A stretch of 64,000 nucleotides of DNA from Bacteroidales bacterium SW299 (GCA_019550975.1 SDWH01000006.1:1-64000); one strand, 5' to 3'. Shown: positions 26,538 to 35,905, counted from the first letter of the stretch. Translations and numbers: made by a program. The notes: generated by a model not told the origin, from the sequence alone.

Positions 26538-27851
26538 TTAGATTAATGTTTTTCGCAGGTCTTTCACGCGGACGGCTTTTCCTTCCTGCTTGGGCAGGCT
26601 GCCCTTAGGGATGAGCTTGACTCTCGGAGTGATGAGGATCTCGTCTTTCAGTTGCCGGGTGATTTCTTTTGTCAGGTTCTGCAAGAATGCATAGTCGTCG
26701 GTAAAGTCGTTGAGCTCAACCTCTACCGTCATCTCGTCATTCGCTTCAAGATTGGTGAGGGTAATCAGATACTCATTGCCCAGTTCCTTAAACTGCATGA
26801 GGATGTTCTCAATCTGTATCGGGAAAATGTTTACCCCCTTCAGAATCATCATGTCGTCGCTTCTTCCTTTCATGCGGTCGAGGCGCTTGTGGTGTCTTCC
26901 GCACGGGCAGTCGCCGGGCAGTATGCGTGTGAGGTCGCGCGTTCTGTATCTGAGCAGCGGCATGGCCTCCCTGTTGATCGTTGTCAGAACCAGTTCGCCC
27001 ACTTCTCCTTCCGGTACGGGCTCCAGTGTGTTCGGATCCACGATTTCCACGATATAATAATCTTCCCATATATGCAGTCCGTTCTGCTCCGGACATTCGA
27101 AAGCCACTCCCGGTCCGCACATCTCAGACATGCCGAACGAATTGTAGGCTTTCACTCCCAGCATTTCTTCGATGCGCTTGCGCTGCTTGTCGGAGTGAGG
27201 TTCGGCTCCGATTATCAGCGTATGCAGCCTGGTATCTCTGCGAGGATCTATTCCCATCTCTTCCATCACTTCGTAAAGCCTTCCTGCGTAGCTGGGAATG
27301 GCGTGCAGGGCAGTTGTGCCGAAATCGGTAATGAATTTGATCTGCCGTTTGGTGTTTCCGGCAGCAGCAGGGACAGTCAGCATACCCAAACGCTCGGCTC
27401 CGTACTGAAATCCCAGTCCGCCTGTAAACATGCCGTATCCTGACGAATTCTGGAAGATGTCCCCCTTGCGCAGACCTACCATATAGAGGCAGCGCGCCAC
27501 AGCGTTGGCCCATTCGTCGAGGTCGTGCTGCGTATGCAGGATGACCGTCGGTGTTCCGGTTGTTCCGCTTGACGAATGCAGGCGCACGACATTCTCCAGC
27601 GGCACGGCTGAAAGTCCGAAGGGATAATGATCGCGCAAGTCTTGTTTGGTGGTGAAGGGGATTTTCTGCAGGTCGTCCAATGACCGGATATCTTCCGGTT
27701 TCAGTCCTGCTTCATCAAAGCGTTGTTTATAGAAGGGAGAATGCATGCAGCGGCGGATTGTTTGCTGCAATCTCTCCAGTTGAAGCTTCTCTATCTCCGG
27801 GCGGGACATGGTTTCCAGCTCCGGATGCAAATACATCTGTTCGTTTTTCAT
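26538..27851 (-). CDS. paaK: Phenylacetate-CoA ligase-like enzyme
   Basis: 437 residues from MKNEQMYLHPELETMSR at 27851. AMP-forming acyl-CoA synthetase of the PaaK type: P-loop SSSGTTGTPT near residue 95, then YGMFTGGLGFQYGAE, SFGMSEMCGPG, YRTRDLTRI and the C-terminal KGRSDDMMILKGVN. It activates an aryl or acyl acid with ATP and CoA; in gut Bacteroidales it may act on arylacetates from amino-acid fermentation (inference). A frame open to 27920 would add a pseudo-lipoprotein N-terminus, but that stretch forms an RNA hairpin and is better read as 5' leader. Confidence 0.9.
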   Translation of the reverse strand: MKNEQMYLHPELETMSRPEIEKLQLERLQQTIRRCMHSPFYKQRFDEAGLKPEDIRSLDDLQKIPFTTKQDLRDHYPFGLSAVPLENVVRLHSSSGTTGTPTVILHTQHDLDEWANAVARCLYMVGLRKGDIFQNSSGYGMFTGGLGFQYGAERLGMLTVPAAAGNTKRQIKFITDFGTTALHAIPSYAGRLYEVMEEMGIDPRRDTRLHTLIIGAEPHSDKQRKRIEEMLGVKAYNSFGMSEMCGPGVAFECPEQNGLHIWEDYYIVEIVDPNTLEPVPEGEVGELVLTTINREAMPLLRYRTRDLTRILPGDCPCGRHHKRLDRMKGRSDDMMILKGVNIFPIQIENILMQFKELGNEYLITLTNLEANDEMTVEVELNDFTDDYAFLQNLTKEITRQLKDEILITPRVKLIPKGSLPKQEGKAVRVKDLRKTLI

Positions 27852-27875
27852 GGGTTCTGCGGTAAAATTGTCTGT

Positions 27876-27911
27876 GTCGGATGCAGCCGTTTTTCCATTG
27901 CTGCATCCGAC
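27876..27911 (-). promoter_or_regulatory. Perfect 12-bp hairpin in the paaK 5' leader
   Basis: Arms GTCGGATGCAGC and its exact complement (27876-27887, 27900-27911) flank a 12-nt loop. It lies between the mapped promoter and the ATG at 27851, so it would be in the mRNA leader. It may stabilise the mRNA or regulate it. Confidence 0.5.
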
Positions 27912-27947
27912 CAGAATCATTTGTCATTTATATTGTTGTTCTAGCTG

Positions 27948-27977
27948 CAAATATAGAAATAATTAAGATAGAGCCAA
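27948..27977 (-). promoter_or_regulatory. Promoter of paaK and the ACT gene
   Basis: On the minus strand TTG (27975-27977), a 19-bp spacer, then TATATTTG (27948-27955), a full Bacteroidetes promoter. The predicted start at about 27941 gives a leader of about 90 nt to the chosen ATG. Confidence 0.7.
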
Positions 27978-28034
27978 CAAAAACTTTCAAATATTTACCG
28001 GATGCGGATTTTCGCTTTTAAAATGACCGCAGGG

Positions 28035-30884
28035 TCAGTCAAACGAACCGTAGCGTGTCGGCAGCAGTTTCCGATCTCCCAATGTGTTGTCTATGCGCGC
28101 CACATTGATCCAGAATTTGTTTTCGCGTACATCTTCTGTCGGATAAGCAGCCTTTTCGCGGCTGTACATGTGCTGCCATTTGTTTCCCACCACTTCATAT
28201 TCCGGATGCGGGGCATTGAGAAGCACATTGTCTTCTTTTGATGCGTCGCCATTCTTGATTTCTTCTATTTCATCCCAAATGGTCAGCATAGCGTTTACGA
28301 AGCGGTCCAGTTCGGCCAGGCTTTCGCTTTCTGTGGGTTCGATCATCAGCGTTCCGTGTACGGGGAATGACAGGGTAGGGGCATGGTAGCCGAAATCCAT
28401 CAGACGCTTGGATATGTCATTTTCTGATATTCCGCTTTCTTCGTGAATTTTTCTGCATTCAAGAATCATTTCGTGTCCTACAAAGCCTTTGCTTCCGTGG
28501 TAAACGATGCCGTAGGTGTCTTTAAGGCAGGCGGCCAGATAGTTTGCGTTAAGTATTGCTGCTTCTGTTGCATGCCGCAGCCCTTCTTCGCCCATCATGC
28601 AGATATATGCATAGGTAATCGGAAGAATGCCGGCGCTTCCGTAGGGAGCTGCCGAAACTTCGTTCTGTTCATTCCCGAAAGACACGTGTCCCGGAAGGAA
28701 TGGCAGCAAATGTTCTGAAACGCAGACGGGACCGACGCCCGGGCCTCCTCCTCCGTGCGGACTGGCAAATGTCTTGTGGAGGTTCAGATGGCACAAATCA
28801 GCGCCGATAGTGGCAGGGTTGGTCAGTCCGACTTGTGCATTCATGTTCGCGCCGTCCATGTATACCTGGGCCCCGCAGCGGTGGATGATCCGGCAGATTT
28901 CAGCGATGTCTTCTTCAAAAATGCCATGGGTCGACGGATAAGTGATCATCAGTGCGGCCAGATTCTCTTTGTTGGCTTCCGCTTTTGCCTTCAGGTCTTC
29001 GATGTCGACATTGCCGTGCTCGTCGCAGGCACAGGTCAGCGGTTCGTAGCCTGCCTGGACCGCTGATGCCGGATTGGTTCCATGAGCCGATGCCGGAATA
29101 AGCACCAGACGGCGATGACCCTCTCCGATGCTTTCAAGATAACTGCGGATTATCCGCAAGCCGGTGTATTCTCCCGCCGCGCCTGAGTTGGGCTGTAAGG
29201 TGACGCCGGCGAATCCTGTAATCGTTTCCAGTTGGGCGGAGAGGTTTTTTATCAGGATCTGATAGCCTTCGGCCTGATCTTCCGGAACCAGCGGGTGTAT
29301 GTTCATCCACGCGGCATTGCTCAGCGGCAGCATTTCGGCGGCAGCGTTCAGCTTCATCGTACACGAACCGAGTGAAATCATGGAATGAGCCAGAGAAATG
29401 TCCTTGCGTTCAAGCCGTTTGATGTACCGCATCATTTCCGTTTCGGTGTGGTACTTCTTGAATATGTCGTGCGTAAGGAACGAAGACTGTCTTCGCAGCC
29501 CTTCCGGGATAGATGCCGAGTCTGGTATCTCGGCTGCGTCGTGGGTTGACTTTTCTGCTGCAATGCCGAAAACGGTTACGAGGAGGTTCGAGTCGGCCAG
29601 AGTGGTCGTTTCATCTATGCTTACGCCTATGTCGCCGTTTCCGAAATAGCGCAGGTTGATGTTTTTGCTTAATGCGATTGTGCGCAGCTTCTGTACGGTG
29701 ACCTGCTCAGGCAGTCCAATCCGCAGGGTGTCGAAGAATGTTTCATTCTTTATGGCATATCCCAGTCCGGCCAGCTGTGTTGCGAGCCATGAGGCGTTGG
29801 CATGAATCTTTCCGGCTATTTCTCTGATGCCCTCCGCTCCGTGGTATACGGCATAGAATCCTGCCATTGTTGCGAGCAGTGCTTGCGCCGTGCAGATATT
29901 CGACGTTGCGCGTTCTCTCTTGATATGCTGTTCGCGTGTCTGCAAGGCCATCCGGTAGCAAATGTGGCCGTACTTGTCTTTCGAGAGCCCGATGATTCGT
30001 CCCGGCATGTTTCGTTTGTATTCGTCGCGGGTAGCGAAGTACGCAGCCGAAGGTCCGCCATAGAACATGGGTATTCCCAGGCGCTGTGTGCTTCCGTAAA
30101 CGATGTCGGCGCCCCATTCGCCGGGAGGTGTCAGGAGGGCAAGGGACAAGATGTCGGCTCCTACCGCAACCTTGCAGCCGGCGGCATGTGCCTGCTCTGT
30201 AAAGGCACGGTAGTCTTCCACGCTGCCACTGTTGTTTGGATACTGGATGATGCAGCCGAAAATGTCGGGAGTGAAAGCGGCTGTCTTGTAGCTGCCGATT
30301 TTCACGTTAATTCCCTGCGGAACGGCGCGTGTGCGGATAACGGCCAGCACTTGCGGAAAAATTTCTTCGTCTACAAACAGTGTATTGGCATTTGCCTTCT
30401 GCTGTGCGCGGCTGCGCAGACCGAACATCATGGTGGCTGCTTCGGCTGCTGCTGTCGCTTCGTCCAGCAATGAACAGTTGGACAGCGGCATAGCTGTCAG
30501 ATCGCATACAACGGTCTGGAAGTTCAGCAGCGCTTCCAGGCGGCCTTGAGAGATTTCGGCCTGGTAGGGAGTATAAGAAGTATACCACACCGGGTTTTCA
30601 AAAACATTGCGCTGGATTACTGCGGGAGTTACGGTATCATACCACCCGGCACCGATATATGACTTGTATATCTTGTTTTTCGATGCGAGCCGGGCGATGT
30701 GTTCGGAGAACTCCCGTTCGGTCATTGCAGGTTCAAGTTTCAGTTTTTCTTTCAGTCGGATGTTTGCAGGGATGGTTTTGTTTACCAGTTCGTCCAATGA
30801 CTCCACGCCGATTTTTTCCAGCATGACAGCAAGATCCTTTTCGCCTATGCCTATATGTCTGTTGGCAAAAGTTGTTGTTCTCAT
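28035..30884 (-). CDS. gcvP: Glycine dehydrogenase (decarboxylating), P-protein
   Basis: 949 residues, the fused alpha-beta P-protein. It decarboxylates glycine with PLP and passes the aminomethyl group to lipoyl H-protein in the glycine cleavage system. The PLP lysine is K704 in HLNLHKTF, followed by the glycine-rich SPHGGGGPG loop. N-terminus RHIGIGEKDLAVML is typical. gcvT and gcvH are not in this window. It follows the MBL hydrolase by 42 bp, probably in the same transcript; no glycine riboswitch fits in that gap. Confidence 0.97.
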   Translation of the reverse strand: MRTTTFANRHIGIGEKDLAVMLEKIGVESLDELVNKTIPANIRLKEKLKLEPAMTEREFSEHIARLASKNKIYKSYIGAGWYDTVTPAVIQRNVFENPVWYTSYTPYQAEISQGRLEALLNFQTVVCDLTAMPLSNCSLLDEATAAAEAATMMFGLRSRAQQKANANTLFVDEEIFPQVLAVIRTRAVPQGINVKIGSYKTAAFTPDIFGCIIQYPNNSGSVEDYRAFTEQAHAAGCKVAVGADILSLALLTPPGEWGADIVYGSTQRLGIPMFYGGPSAAYFATRDEYKRNMPGRIIGLSKDKYGHICYRMALQTREQHIKRERATSNICTAQALLATMAGFYAVYHGAEGIREIAGKIHANASWLATQLAGLGYAIKNETFFDTLRIGLPEQVTVQKLRTIALSKNINLRYFGNGDIGVSIDETTTLADSNLLVTVFGIAAEKSTHDAAEIPDSASIPEGLRRQSSFLTHDIFKKYHTETEMMRYIKRLERKDISLAHSMISLGSCTMKLNAAAEMLPLSNAAWMNIHPLVPEDQAEGYQILIKNLSAQLETITGFAGVTLQPNSGAAGEYTGLRIIRSYLESIGEGHRRLVLIPASAHGTNPASAVQAGYEPLTCACDEHGNVDIEDLKAKAEANKENLAALMITYPSTHGIFEEDIAEICRIIHRCGAQVYMDGANMNAQVGLTNPATIGADLCHLNLHKTFASPHGGGGPGVGPVCVSEHLLPFLPGHVSFGNEQNEVSAAPYGSAGILPITYAYICMMGEEGLRHATEAAILNANYLAACLKDTYGIVYHGSKGFVGHEMILECRKIHEESGISENDISKRLMDFGYHAPTLSFPVHGTLMIEPTESESLAELDRFVNAMLTIWDEIEEIKNGDASKEDNVLLNAPHPEYEVVGNKWQHMYSREKAAYPTEDVRENKFWINVARIDNTLGDRKLLPTRYGSFD

Positions 30885-30926
30885 AACGATTTTATGTTAA
30901 GGTTCAGATTTTTCAAGTTTCTGCTA

Positions 30927-31565
30927 TCAGCGGAAGAAAGGATTGTTCATCTTTTCATAGCCGATAGTCGTTTCGTTTCCATGTCCGGGATATACTACGG
31001 TATCGTCCGGCAGGACAAAAAGTTTGGTCGCGATGCTTTCTCTCAGATCGTCAAAGTTTCCTCCTTCCAGGTCTGCGCGTCCGATGCTTCCTTTAAACAG
31101 GGTGTCCCCGCTGAAAAGGCAGCGCTCTTTCTTGCAGTAGAAGACCATGCTTCCCGGCGAATGCCCCGGAACGGAAATTGCTTCCAGTTCCGTTTCGCCG
31201 AAGCGGATGATTTCTCCGTCGGTGATGCAGTGCCCCAACTGGGCCGGCTCTTCGTTGATAGGGAAGCCGAATGACTTGCAGAATGTCGCGAGTCCTGCGA
31301 GCAGGAACTCGTCACGCTGGCTTGCTTCAGGCTTTACGCCGAATTCGCGTGCTGCAAAAGCGTTTCCAAACTGATGGTCGGCATGCAGGTGTGTGTTGAG
31401 CAAATGCTTCACCGTGAGTTTGTTTCCCTCAACAAATTCCTTCAGCCGTTGCTGCTCTTCCTTGTAATAGCATCCTGCGTCTATGATGGCAGTTTCACAT
31501 GATTCGTCGGCCAGCACGTAGCAGTTGACCGGAAACATATTGAATTCAAAGCGTTTGATTTTCAT
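30927..31565 (-). CDS. MBL-fold hydrolase (glyoxalase II-like)
   Basis: 212 residues. Metallo-beta-lactamase zinc motif HLHADH near residue 59, then HSPGSMVFYC, FSGDTLFKGSIGRADL and YPGHGNETTIGYE, the glyoxalase II/YcbL pattern. It probably hydrolyses thioesters such as S-lactoyl conjugates. Short for true GloB, so a YcbL-type enzyme is likelier. Sixteen bp after rsmG, same direction. Confidence 0.87.
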   Translation of the reverse strand: MKIKRFEFNMFPVNCYVLADESCETAIIDAGCYYKEEQQRLKEFVEGNKLTVKHLLNTHLHADHQFGNAFAAREFGVKPEASQRDEFLLAGLATFCKSFGFPINEEPAQLGHCITDGEIIRFGETELEAISVPGHSPGSMVFYCKKERCLFSGDTLFKGSIGRADLEGGNFDDLRESIATKLFVLPDDTVVYPGHGNETTIGYEKMNNPFFR

Positions 31566-31580
31566 GGCAGTGTCTGTTTC

Positions 31581-32204
31581 TTAGTTTACAGTGACATAAA
31601 CCACTTCCTTGGTCTTGAAATACTCTTCGCTGAAGATGTCGCTCAGGGCAATGACTTCCGCCCGGTGCTTGAATGGCGCCACTTCGTGTGTGAGGTCGCC
31701 TCCTTTCAGGCAGAACACGCCGTTGGGGAAAGAGTTGCTCTGCTCTTTCCTGATATTTTTCCTCACGATCTTGATCAAATCTCCCAACGGCATTACTGCG
31801 CGGCTGACAACAAAGTCAAACTGTTGCTTTTCTTCTTCAGCCCGGCAGTGGCGGGTGGTTACATTCTTCAGGCCGATAGCTTGTGCTACTTCTGTTGCCA
31901 CTTTCACTTTTTTCCCGATGCTGTCGATGAGATGAAAGTGCGAATCCGGAAACATGATGGCGAGCGGTATTCCAGGGAATCCTCCGCCGGTACCCAAGTC
32001 CATAATTTCCGTTCCCGGCCTGAATTTGATCACTTTGGCTATACCCAGCGAATGGAGCACGTGATGTTCGTAAAGGTTCGTGATGTCTTTGCGCGAAATC
32101 ACGTTGATTTTGCTGTTCCAGTCTGTGTACAAGTCGTAGAGGGCAGCGAACTGCTGCTTCTGTTCGTCGGTAAGTTCCTGAAAATATTTGTTTATCAGTT
32201 CCAT
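31581..32204 (-). CDS. rsmG: 16S rRNA (guanine-527 N7)-methyltransferase RsmG
   Basis: 207 residues. SAM-binding GTGGGFPGIPLAI near residue 70, HVLHSLGIAKV and DFVVSRAVMPL, all typical of RsmG/GidB. It methylates G527 of 16S rRNA. Followed by the MBL hydrolase and gcvP; preceded by a DUF3298 lipoprotein gene 4 bp away. Confidence 0.96.
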   Translation of the reverse strand: MELINKYFQELTDEQKQQFAALYDLYTDWNSKINVISRKDITNLYEHHVLHSLGIAKVIKFRPGTEIMDLGTGGGFPGIPLAIMFPDSHFHLIDSIGKKVKVATEVAQAIGLKNVTTRHCRAEEEKQQFDFVVSRAVMPLGDLIKIVRKNIRKEQSNSFPNGVFCLKGGDLTHEVAPFKHRAEVIALSDIFSEEYFKTKEVVYVTVN

Positions 32205-32208
32205 TGCC

Positions 32209-33066
32209 TTATTTTTTTATGTTCAGATAAGGTGTTATTTCTTCGTTTGATATTGTCAGCTTGAAGCTTCCCAGATAATAGGGAGCTATTTCGTAGGGAT
32301 TGTATAGGAATTCGATGCCGTCGGCCTTCAACAGGAAGTTTTCGGGGATGAACACCTCTTCGTCAAGCAGGATGCCATTGGCATGCAGTCCTTCGACCGA
32401 GGTGATGGTGTCCGTTTCCAGACGTTCGTTGGCAGAGCCGATAATCTTTTCGAGGAGCAGTTTGCAGATGCCTTTCTTGTCCGCTTTTCCGAAAATTTCG
32501 TTTTCGCTCACCTGTCTGCCTGTCCGCGCGTTGATGTTCGCCCATTTCGCCCACGTGTTGGGGTGAGCTCCTCCCATATATTGCGAGGTGACCACCTTGT
32601 AGTTCCAGATGCTGTCGCGTCCTTTTTCAAGTTCGGAAGTGATCTCAAAGTCATAGTTGTACCACGACGGCATGTCTTCGGGACTGACTCCGTTTTCAAG
32701 GTCGGTGCGGTATGATTCGAGCACATCGCGCCTGTAGTCGCTTATCAGATTGTGCGTGATGGTATCTATGAACGTCTGCGGAGCCAGTTTGGCATAGAGG
32801 TCGCCGAAATACATCTGCTTCAGCGTGTGGTTGACCGCTTCTGAAACAGTGTCTTTTTCCGAATGAGGGTTCAGGTAGGCAAAGCTGAGCTTGATGTGGC
32901 AGTTGGGCGACGCTTTGTCATTGCCCAGCAGATATACGGTCGTATCGGTGATGCAGGCATTCACCGCAGCCTCTCCATAGCCCTGTCCGTCGGTGCATCC
33001 TGTAACCAGCATGCCGGCTCCCGTGCAGGCGATAAGAGATGAGAGAACAATTCTTTCTGTTTTCAT
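32209..33066 (-). CDS. DUF3298/RsiV-like lipoprotein
   Basis: 285 residues from MKTERIVLSS at 33066. The lipobox LVTGC near residue 23 marks a lipoprotein. The body has the DUF4163/DUF3298 layout: SYRTDLENG, YNYDFEITSELEKG, WNYKVVTSQYMGGAHPNTW, FGKADKKGICKLLLEKI and a C-terminal FLYNPYEIAPYYLGSFKLTI. RsiV-type domains bind lysozyme in Bacillus; here the ligand is unknown. Divergent from lipB. Confidence 0.83.
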   Translation of the reverse strand: MKTERIVLSSLIACTGAGMLVTGCTDGQGYGEAAVNACITDTTVYLLGNDKASPNCHIKLSFAYLNPHSEKDTVSEAVNHTLKQMYFGDLYAKLAPQTFIDTITHNLISDYRRDVLESYRTDLENGVSPEDMPSWYNYDFEITSELEKGRDSIWNYKVVTSQYMGGAHPNTWAKWANINARTGRQVSENEIFGKADKKGICKLLLEKIIGSANERLETDTITSVEGLHANGILLDEEVFIPENFLLKADGIEFLYNPYEIAPYYLGSFKLTISNEEITPYLNIKK

Positions 33067-33186
33067 GTCGTTTGATAATTTTGTCTGACATGTGCGGGTC
33101 TGCCCCGACATATCAACGTTTTGTCTTACAAATATAGTATAAATCGGGTATTGTAGCTATAAAACGCCACTTCTTTTTAGTTTTCC

Positions 33187-33217
33187 TTTGTCTTTTGGGT
33201 GAAAAATTGTTACTTTG
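33187..33217 (+). promoter_or_regulatory. lipB promoter
   Basis: TTTG at 33187-33190, a 19-bp spacer, then TTACTTTG at 33210-33217, one base from the TAnnTTTG consensus. The ATG at 33240 follows by about 22 bp. Confidence 0.55.
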
Positions 33218-33239
33218 TCTGCATCAATCTTATAAAACG

Positions 33240-33923
33240 ATGGAAACGATCAAATTTGAACGATGGGGAGTGGTCCCTTATGCCGTTGCGTGGGACAGAC
33301 AGAAATCGCTGTTTGACGGGCTGGTCCGTGCAAAGCAGGAGGGCGCAGCGTATGTCAACCGGATTGTTTTTTGCCAGCATCCTCCCGTATATACTTTGGG
33401 AAAGCACGGGAAAGAGCAGAACATGCTGCTCAACCGCGAACAGTTGCTTGCCGTACACGCGGAACTGTTTCATATTGACCGGGGAGGAGATATCACTTTC
33501 CATGGTCCGGGGCAGCTGGTCTGCTATCCGGTGCTGAATCTGGAAGACTTTCATCTGGGACTGAAGAGCTATCTTCATTTGCTTGAGGAGGCGGTGATCC
33601 GTGTGTGCGCTTCGTATGGCGTTTCTGCCGGACGTGCGGAAGGAGCGACGGGCGTGTGGCTGGATGTCGGCTCTCCCCGCGAGCGGAAGATCTGCGCGAT
33701 GGGAGTGAGGAGCAGCCATTTCGTCACGATGCACGGCCTGGCCTTGAACGTGAACACCGACTTGCGGTATTTCGGTTATATCAATCCTTGCGGGTTCATC
33801 GATAAAGGGGTGACTTCCTTGGCTCAGGAAACAGGCCACGAAGTGCCTTTGGAAGAAGTTGAAGCGAGGCTCGAGAACGAGTTGCGCAGCCTTCTGCAGG
33901 AAGCGGCGGCTGTGAAGGGGTGA
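33240..33923 (+). CDS. lipB: Octanoyl-ACP:protein N-octanoyltransferase (lipoyl synthesis)
   Basis: 227 residues from the ATG at 33240. LipB signature RGGDITFHGPGQLVCYPV near residue 80, KICAMGVRSSHFVTMHG, and the catalytic C184 in INPCGF. It transfers octanoate from ACP to lipoyl domains, including H-protein of the glycine cleavage system whose P-protein gene lies 2.4 kb away. Ends 14 bp from the convergent SGNH hydrolase. Confidence 0.95.
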   Translation: METIKFERWGVVPYAVAWDRQKSLFDGLVRAKQEGAAYVNRIVFCQHPPVYTLGKHGKEQNMLLNREQLLAVHAELFHIDRGGDITFHGPGQLVCYPVLNLEDFHLGLKSYLHLLEEAVIRVCASYGVSAGRAEGATGVWLDVGSPRERKICAMGVRSSHFVTMHGLALNVNTDLRYFGYINPCGFIDKGVTSLAQETGHEVPLEEVEARLENELRSLLQEAAAVKG

Positions 33924-33937
33924 GCCCGGTTTCCGCT

Positions 33938-34624
33938 TCATTTCCGGGCGGCTGCCATATAAGCCTCTATTTGCCGGCTGATTTCCTGCATCCCTTTTAC
34001 AGAAGGATGTCCTGCTATTTTGTCGATATCTTGCAGTTCGATGTATTCCACTCCGTAATGCTTGCATATTGTCTTGACGGATTCGTCTATCTCTTCCTTC
34101 AGCTCTGTGTTGATCAGAAAATAGATGTCCACATTGATGTACCGTTTGGTCATGTAGTCAAGCATGTAAGCCATTGCCGGGCGGAATTTGTAGAGGTCCT
34201 CCTTCTTCCATTTTCCATACTGGTATTCTCCCAGAGGCGATCCGGCCCAGCTGTCGTTTGTTCCTCCGAAGATGAAGATGACATCCGGATCGCCCAGATT
34301 GCTCATCCGCGTGATGAACGAGCGGTCGGAGTAGTCTTTCTTGTCATATCCGGTGTTGCAGACGGTAGCCCCCGAATAAGAGTTGTTCATGCAGAGGCGG
34401 AGGCCGTTTCCGGAGATGAATTTGTGCCACCATGTAAGCGTGACGTCGTTCACGTCATTTCCCTGTTGGGTCGCGTCGAAATACCATGGAACGTTGCCCG
34501 CAGGAATATATCCCTCGTATGTAGAGTAAGAGTCGCCGAGGATGGAAACGGATTTCTTGTACTGTGCAAAGCTGTGGCTGCATGCAAGCAATGAAAGAAG
34601 GAAGAAGAGGCAAATATTTTTCAT
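33938..34624 (-). CDS. Exported SGNH/GDSL-family hydrolase
   Basis: 228 residues. Signal peptide 1-20 (ending SFAQ). SGNH blocks: ILGDSYSTYEG with the catalytic Ser, NSYSGATVCNTG, FIFGGTNDSW and a C-terminal IAGHPSVKG with His. It is probably an esterase acting on acetylated sugars or lipids in the periplasm or outside the cell. The substrate is unknown. Confidence 0.87.
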   Translation of the reverse strand: MKNICLFFLLSLLACSHSFAQYKKSVSILGDSYSTYEGYIPAGNVPWYFDATQQGNDVNDVTLTWWHKFISGNGLRLCMNNSYSGATVCNTGYDKKDYSDRSFITRMSNLGDPDVIFIFGGTNDSWAGSPLGEYQYGKWKKEDLYKFRPAMAYMLDYMTKRYINVDIYFLINTELKEEIDESVKTICKHYGVEYIELQDIDKIAGHPSVKGMQEISRQIEAYMAAARK

Positions 34625-34782
34625 GTTTTCTAACGTTTAACTGCCGATAAAGGTACGAATAAAATCCAAGATGCGGAAAGGTATGTCCGTTTTCTTTTCG
34701 CCGGCGGCGTTTTTTGTATGAAGGGCAAGCTGCATGCGCTTCAGGAAGGAATACTTGCAGGCAACAGGGCGGTGAGGCAGAT

Positions 34783-34832
34783 GCGAAAGCGCGGAAGCAC
34801 AGAGCGTTTGTGCGCTGCGCTTCCGCGTTTGC
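34783..34832. terminator. Long imperfect hairpin downstream of the CMD-cupin gene
   Basis: GCGAAAGCGCGGAAGC at 34783-34798 pairs with GCTTCCGCGTTTGC at 34819-34832, allowing a two-base bulge. An inner AGCG/CGCT pairing extends the structure. It lies 33 bp past the CMD-cupin stop (minus strand) and 160 bp upstream of the SGNH start. It probably ends the CMD-cupin transcript. Confidence 0.45.
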
Positions 34833-34864
34833 CTGTGCGGCTTTTTCTTGTGGATTTGGGACAG

Positions 34865-35749
34865 TTACTTTCCGAGCTTGTCGTAAGCCTCGTCGGTGAC
34901 CGGCTCCAGCCATTCGTTGGAAGTGTTTTCTCCCGGAATCTCAAATGCCAGATGCGCAAACCAACTGTCGGCTGCCGCGCCATGCCAGTGCTTTACGTTG
35001 GCCGGAATGTGGATGACATCGCCCGGGCGCATCTCAACGGCCGGCTTTCCTTCTTCCTGATACCAGCCCCGTCCGGCTACGCATACCAGCATCTGTCCGC
35101 CGCCCTTCGTTGCGTGATGAATGTGCCAGTTGTTGCGGCAGCGAGGCTCGAAGGTGACGTTGGAGAACGAAACCTGTTCGGTAGAAACCCGTGCCAGGTA
35201 GCTGTTTCCGATGAAGTATTTGGCGAAGGCCGTATTAGGCTCGCCGATGGGGAAAATCATCTCTTTCTGAAAAGCCGCCTTCCCGTTGTCGTCGGCAGAC
35301 ACATCTTCCGCCCACACGTCTTTTGCCATGCGGAATGCAGCCCATGCGTTGGGCCATCCGGCATAAAAGGCGATATGGGTGAGCAGTTCAGAAATTTCGG
35401 TCCGCGTCACTCCGTTGCTTTTCGCAAACTGCAAGTGGTGGGTCAGCGAAGAGTCTACGATACCTTTTCCTATCAGTGTGGCCACCGTTATCATGCTGCG
35501 GTCGTGCGGGCTCAGCCCTTTGCGGTTCCACACTTCTCCAAAGAGGACATCATCGTTCAGTTCCGCGAACTTTGGGGCGAAGTCGCCCAACTGCACATGT
35601 CCTGCGGTCTGTGTAATTTTTTCTTGTGCCATGGTTGCATAAATGTTAAATACTGGAATAGTCAGAACTAAAAATACAAGTTTTTTTGTGTCTGTCCCAA
35701 AGATGCGCCATCCGTGGGAGCGATTTTCATGATTGCTGGTCGTATTCAT
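34865..35749 (-). CDS. Carboxymuconolactone decarboxylase-like and cupin fusion protein
   Basis: 294 residues from the ATG at 35749. The N-terminus looks like a signal or membrane segment (KKLVFLVLTIPVFNIYA), after which MAQEKITQ is an alternative start at about 35632. First domain (about 60-150) is CMD/AhpD-like: VWNRKGLSPHDRSMITVATL, LTHHLQFAKSNGVTRTEISELL; the C-x2-C-H redox motif of true AhpD is absent. Second domain is a cupin (about 190-280): NNWHIHHATKGGGQMLVC, then GDVIHIPANVKHWHGA with metal-binding histidines. Function unknown; similar fusions are common in Bacteroides. Confidence 0.85.
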   Translation of the reverse strand: MNTTSNHENRSHGWRIFGTDTKKLVFLVLTIPVFNIYATMAQEKITQTAGHVQLGDFAPKFAELNDDVLFGEVWNRKGLSPHDRSMITVATLIGKGIVDSSLTHHLQFAKSNGVTRTEISELLTHIAFYAGWPNAWAAFRMAKDVWAEDVSADDNGKAAFQKEMIFPIGEPNTAFAKYFIGNSYLARVSTEQVSFSNVTFEPRCRNNWHIHHATKGGGQMLVCVAGRGWYQEEGKPAVEMRPGDVIHIPANVKHWHGAAADSWFAHLAFEIPGENTSNEWLEPVTDEAYDKLGK

Positions 35750-35905
35750 AAATGATTCTGCTTTTATAATTCTGATACAAAAGTAGCGTTTCGGACTGTA
35801 TGCAGCCATAACCAAATTACGGATAATCGTACCTTATTTACAGATTTGCGCTTTCATTCATGCGCCGGGATGCCTGCGTGTCTTCAGTCATCCCGGCGGA
35901 GGCCG

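Noticed and set aside
27852..27920. Lipoprotein-like N-terminus (ILVGCSNGK) of the PaaK-like ligase
   Set aside because: The stretch is a leader hairpin; CoA ligases of this family are cytoplasmic and start near MYxHPExETMSR.
30885..30926. Glycine riboswitch upstream of gcvP
   Set aside because: The gap to the upstream gene is only 42 bp, too short for a glycine riboswitch, and no such motif is visible.
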